Of a stretch of DNA of 13,636 nt, positions 12,393 through 13,636 are shown one piece after another; the first letter of the stretch is position 1; every line of letters begins with the position of its first letter. Below the pieces are notes generated by a model. That model was not told the origin of the DNA, did no database searches, and saw only the letters and a list, made by a program, of their open reading frames with translations. Source of the DNA: DATDRS01 sp035291605 (GTDB lineage Bacteria; Chloroflexota; Anaerolineae; Anaerolineales; UBA6663). The position numbers and the translations under genes were made by a program. The stretch is from positions 1 to 13,636 of the forward strand of contig DATDRS010000352.1 of assembly GCA_035291605.1 (NCBI GenBank), given 5' to 3'.

Positions 12393-12415
12393 GCTCCTCA
12401 ATTCTGAGGAGCGTT
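12390..12415 (-). terminator. Terminator hairpin overlapping the stop codon of the DUF1232 gene
   Basis: AACGCTCCTCA (12390-12400) pairs perfectly over 11 bp with TGAGGAGCGTT (12405-12415) around the loop ATTC. On the - strand the stem starts inside the last codons, includes the TGA stop, and is followed by the T-rich TTCATTTGTT. On the + strand no T-run follows, so it best serves the - strand gene, although the stem may also stabilise the rimO mRNA end. Confidence 0.65.
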
Positions 12416-12823
12416 GTCGTCTTCCACGTGGTATGTCCCATCCACGACTTCCCCGCTCGAACCCGAGGAGGGCGGGGGGGGTGGTTTGTCGTCCACCACG
12501 CTCCAACTGCCCGGCGCGGACTGGGCGAGGTGTTTGAGGTGTTCGTGCACCACGTCGGGGGGCGCAAACTCGAAGAAGAAGCGCAGACCCAGCATCACAA
12601 TGGCGAGGTCGTCCACTTGCCCGAGCAGCGGTATCACGTCGGGCGCGATGTCCACCGGCATGAACAGGTAGGCCAGCGCGGCCAGCGGGATGAGCTTGGT
12701 CACCGGATGCACGCGCCGGTCGAGCATCAGGCTATAGGCCAGCTTCACCTGCTGGACGATCTCGCGCATCCAACTCCCCTCCGGGATGTAAGGCCCCAAC
12801 CAGTTCTTTTTTTCTTCTGCCAT
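12398..12823 (-). CDS. YkvA-like DUF1232 membrane protein
   Basis: The predicted protein has 141 residues. The DUF1232 core (about 41-82) is clear: 'KLIPLAALAYLFMPVDIAPD' continuing to 'VIPLLGQVDDLAIV', with the family's Pro-x-Asp-x-x-Pro-Asp (56-62) and the GxxDD (68-72). It contains one or two short hydrophobic helices and is expected to be membrane-associated. The C-terminal third has a run of five prolines, then Ser/Gly and an acidic end. The function of the family is not established. The ATG at 12823 is supported by AAAGGCGG a few bases upstream on the - strand. It lies 96 bp downstream of the TPR/GspE-N gene and might be co-transcribed with it. Confidence 0.85.
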   Translation of the reverse strand: MAEEKKNWLGPYIPEGSWMREIVQQVKLAYSLMLDRRVHPVTKLIPLAALAYLFMPVDIAPDVIPLLGQVDDLAIVMLGLRFFFEFAPPDVVHEHLKHLAQSAPGSWSVVDDKPPPPPSSGSSGEVVDGTYHVEDDNAPQN

Positions 12824-12838
12824 CGCAACCGCCTTTCA

Positions 12839-12880
12839 CTGATGACTGACAACGGACGACGGATCACTGAAACCAGTGAC
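12839..12880. repeat. Heptad-periodic spacer, six 7-nt units
   Basis: Units start at 12839, 12846, 12853, 12860, 12867 and 12874; the first four fit CKGAYNA (for example CTGATGA, CGGACGA). Positions 12864-12879 also form a small 6-bp inverted repeat around AAAC. The segment CGGATCACT is shared with the spacer before rimO (10929-10937). Confidence 0.6.
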
Positions 12881-12919
12881 GCCTTCTACTACGCATTCCC
12901 CCCTGACAAGTTGCGCTGC

Positions 12920-13636
12920 TTAATCATTGAATAAGCTATAAAAACTGCGGCTCTGCTCGCGGATGGCGAAGTTCAAACGCTCCTGGGTGATCGCGCCCTG
13001 CTCGAGCAAAATGTCGCCGAGCCGCTTGGAGACGCCGCGCTCCGCTGCCTGGTGCTGCGCCGCCAGCGCATTCTTGAGCTGCTCCTCGGTGATGAACTTG
13101 TAATCCAGCAGGTACTTGCCCAGGCGCGGCACCGGGCGGTCGGTGTCCTTCTGCTGCTCCTCAATGGCGAACTCCAAACGCTCCCGCGAGATCGCGCGCT
13201 GCTCGACCAGGATATCCCCCAGCCGCTTGGCCACGCCCTGTTTCGCGGCCTGCTTCTGCGCCACCAGGGCAGCGCGCAATTGCTCCTCGGTGACGAACTT
13301 GTAATCCAACAGATATTTGCCCAGGCGCGGCACCGGGCGGGCCTCGTCGCCCGGCTCGACAATCATCACCTGGAGCGCGGCATCCTCGGCCTTCATCTCG
13401 GCCACGGCTGCCTGCCGGGCCTTCTCCTGCTCGGCGAAGGTCAGCCACTCCTTGGCCGTCTCGTTGTTCGGGTTCAGCGCGAGCACCCGCTTCAGGCAGT
13501 CAATCGCCCGGTCCATGTCGTCCATCACGGAGGCGAGCGTCAGCCAGGCCTGCTCGTGGCGCGGGTTGACGCGCACCAGCGACATGAGGAGCCTGCGGGC
13601 GTCGTCAATACGTTTTTCCTTGATTGCGGCTTCAGC
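12920..13636 (-). CDS. TPR protein with two tandem GspE N-terminal-like domains (5' end beyond the window)
   Basis: The frame is open to the right edge, so the start is outside; 238 residues are visible. Residues before and after the internal ATG at 13585 form TPR helices ('AEAAIKEKRIDDARRLLMSL', 'HEQAWLTLASV', 'AIDCLKRVLALNPNNETAKEWL'). A charged Ala/Glu-rich linker follows. Two closely similar units of 67 residues then start 'RPVPRLGKYLLDYKF(V/I)TEEQL' and contain 'KRLGDIL(V/L)EQ.AI..ERL.FAI.EQ'. This is the three-helix plan of the N-terminal domain of GspE/PilB-type secretion ATPases (MshEN/T2SSE_N-like). No ATPase follows; the protein ends with SFYSLFND. A role as an adaptor in a type II/IV-pilus-like or signalling assembly is an inference. 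Confidence 0.8.
   Translation of the reverse strand, partial: AEAAIKEKRIDDARRLLMSLVRVNPRHEQAWLTLASVMDDMDRAIDCLKRVLALNPNNETAKEWLTFAEQEKARQAAVAEMKAEDAALQVMIVEPGDEARPVPRLGKYLLDYKFVTEEQLRAALVAQKQAAKQGVAKRLGDILVEQRAISRERLEFAIEEQQKDTDRPVPRLGKYLLDYKFITEEQLKNALAAQHQAAERGVSKRLGDILLEQGAITQERLNFAIREQSRSFYSLFND
12938..13339 (-). repeat. Tandem duplication of a 201-bp unit coding for a GspE-N-like domain
   Basis: Unit 1 spans about 13339-13139 and unit 2 about 13138-12938 on the - strand. They are colinear without gaps and share long identical stretches such as RPVPRLGKYLLDYKF at protein level. The DNA remains clearly similar, which suggests a fairly recent or homogenised duplication. Confidence 0.75.

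Noticed and set aside
10926..12506. Long - strand frame (526 codons) opposite rimO
   Set aside because: RimO cluster and TRAM motifs on the + strand are unambiguous; the - frame also crosses the terminator region and part of the DUF1232 gene.
12880..12910. Possible - strand promoter TTGTCA with TAGAAG for the DUF1232 gene
   Set aside because: The spacing is only 15 bp and the -10 lacks the conserved last T, so the gene may instead be transcribed with the upstream TPR gene.
12350..12934. + strand frame of 194 codons across the DUF1232 gene
   Set aside because: The - strand product has the DUF1232 signature and a ribosome binding site; the + product is His/Arg/Gly-rich without a recognisable domain and reads through the heptad spacer.

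Overview
The window is high-GC bacterial chromosomal DNA with an ordinary housekeeping and cell-envelope gene set. No rRNA, tRNA, CRISPR array, transposase or phage gene is visible. The following suggest a Chloroflexota bacterium, probably close to Anaerolineae: Thr-Pro-rich tails and linkers on exported proteins, a FecR protein with serial DUF5666-like repeats, a VanW protein beside a DUF58/TgpA-type transglutaminase pair, a stand-alone Trm112-like zinc-ribbon protein, and short extended -10 promoters close to start codons. This assignment is an inference from gene content and style, not a database match.

Layout. (1) 84-2165 (+) encodes a membrane-anchored FecR-domain protein with about five DUF5666-like repeats and a C-terminal Cys/His module. 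It is followed by a 158-bp spacer holding a 16-bp perfect palindrome, a 12-bp inverted repeat and a promoter. (2) 2324-7873 (+) is an envelope block: a VanW/peptidoglycan-binding-like protein, a DUF58 protein and a TgpA-like transglutaminase. (3) 7965-9032 (+) is a small unit: Trm112-like protein, a two-helix membrane protein of unknown function, and a HEAT-repeat protein joined to it by an ATGA overlap. (4) 9033-9362 is the longest non-coding stretch. It holds a possible 26-residue membrane peptide, the best promoter in the window, and a terminator-like leader hairpin before rplI. (5) 9363-12353 (+) carries rplI, a RodZ-like HTH/transmembrane protein and rimO. The first two are separated by a terminator; rimO has its own promoter. 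(6) 12398-13636 (-) carries a YkvA-like DUF1232 membrane protein and, running off the right edge, a TPR protein ending in two tandem GspE N-terminal-like domains. rimO and the DUF1232 gene are convergent.

Functional themes are cell-wall and envelope maintenance (VanW, DUF58/transglutaminase, RodZ, FecR protein) and the ribosome (L9; RimO, which methylthiolates S12). There is no evidence that all of this forms one system.

The most unusual structure is outside the genes. Several spacers are degenerate tandem repeats with a strict short period: 7 nt at 4225-4266, 7876-7921, 10879-10936 and 12839-12880, and 9 nt at 12348-12392. Three of the 7-nt arrays begin within a few bases of the upstream stop codon and end just before a TAGAAT -10 element. 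A separate palindromic REP-like element of about 47 bp appears to sit inside the DUF58 coding sequence, kept in frame.
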